Shown one piece after another: positions 63,730 to 64,000 of a DNA stretch of 64,000 bases (positions within the stretch are counted from its first letter, which is position 1; every line of letters starts with the position of its first letter). The notes below the pieces were generated by a model. It worked only from the letters and a program-made list of their open reading frames with translations. It was not told where the DNA came from and made no database searches. Position numbers and translations under genes: made by a program. The DNA is from Rhodobium gokarnense (lineage in GTDB: Bacteria > Pseudomonadota > Alphaproteobacteria > Rhizobiales > Rhodobiaceae). Location of the stretch: contig NZ_JAOQNS010000001.1 in the NCBI RefSeq assembly GCF_025961475.1, forward strand, positions 310,001 to 374,000, read 5' to 3'.

Positions 63730-64000
63730 GTGCCTTGAGCCCTCTCCATCAGCCAGGAAAGGGCCGCTGCCGCATCCGGCACGGTGTCGATCTCGGGAAG
63801 CGGCGGGCGCTCCACCATCACCACCGGAATGCCGGCCTCGCGGGCGGCTGTGAGCTTTGCCGCTGTGGCCGTGCCGCCGGCGTTCTTGGTCACCAGCATC
63901 TCGATGCCGTGGTCGGCGATGAGGGCGCGTTCGTCGTCGAGCTTGAACGGGCCGACGGCCTCGATGACGGTGCAGTTCGGTGGGCGGGTTTCCGGGTCGG
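63726..64000 (-). CDS. cobK: Precorrin-6A reductase CobK (3' part; gene continues beyond the window)
   Basis: The C-terminal 90 residues or so of CobK, read from the window edge: DPETRPPNCTVIEAVGPFKL, then LIADHGIEMLVTKNAGGTAT, and the end PDAAAALSWLMERAQGT before TAA. MLVTKNAGG-T is the family's NADPH-binding block near the C-terminus. It reduces precorrin-6A to precorrin-6B. The gene converges on cobJ, unlike the collinear cobJK of P. denitrificans. Confidence 0.9.
   Translation of the reverse strand, partial: DPETRPPNCTVIEAVGPFKLDDERALIADHGIEMLVTKNAGGTATAAKLTAAREAGIPVVMVERPPLPEIDTVPDAAAALSWLMERAQGT

Overview
The window is GC-rich, gene-dense chromosomal DNA of an alphaproteobacterium, most likely a member of the Hyphomicrobiales (Rhizobiales). 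Three things point there: a Sit-type manganese importer behind a Mur/Fur-like palindrome, the aerobic Cob (CobN/CobG-type) B12 pathway behind a cobalamin riboswitch, and a large set of TRAP and ABC importers for organic acids, amines and peptides. No rRNA, tRNA, phage, plasmid gene, transposase or CRISPR array was seen. Almost every operon is packed with 1-4 base start/stop overlaps, and these decide many of the start codons chosen here.

Layout. 1-3.9 kb (minus): sitABCD manganese/iron importer. 4.3-13 kb (plus): an FCD-type GntR regulator, a DctP-Q-M TRAP importer, dgoD-dgoA-dgoK (galactonate to pyruvate and glyceraldehyde-3-phosphate), then gnd and gluconokinase, so one sugar-acid operon. 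13-13.6 kb: non-coding DNA made of tandem and inverted repeats. 13.7-23 kb (minus): a polyamine-like gene set (PotABCD-type importer, class III aminotransferase, beta-keto acid cleavage enzyme, GNAT acetyltransferase, acetylpolyamine deacetylase, FAD amine oxidase, RidA) with a divergent LysR. 24-25.7 kb: a single-domain protoglobin and a second LysR. 25.8-35 kb (plus): aldehyde dehydrogenase, a divergent M19 dipeptidase, two proteins of unknown function, an Ldh2-type dehydrogenase and a glycine-betaine-type ABC importer. 35-44 kb: RpiR regulator, then a DctQ-M-P TRAP importer with diaminopropionate ammonia-lyase, two N-carbamoyl amino acid hydrolases and an unassigned PLP enzyme. 44-45.5 kb: divergent oxyR/dps. 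45.9-50.5 kb: HAD phosphatase and a peptide/nickel-type ABC importer lacking a local binding protein. 51-53.7 kb: a tiny secreted arginine-rich repeat protein, a DUF2852 membrane protein and a TetR regulator that share an operator motif, and a PilZ protein. 53.6-64 kb: cobQ, then riboswitch-DUF1636-cobW-cobN-cobG-cobH-cobI-cobJ, with cobK convergent and cut by the window end.

The operons pair importers with catabolic enzymes, as expected of a soil, rhizosphere or marine heterotroph living on amines, betaines, sugar acids and unusual amino acids. The best candidates for undescribed biology are the 27.3-31.8 kb unknown-enzyme cluster, the ureido/diaminopropionate operon at 36-43.9 kb, the acetylpolyamine operon, the TetR/DUF2852 operator pair, the small Arg/Tyr/His repeat protein, and a roughly 170-180 bp family of inverted-repeat elements.
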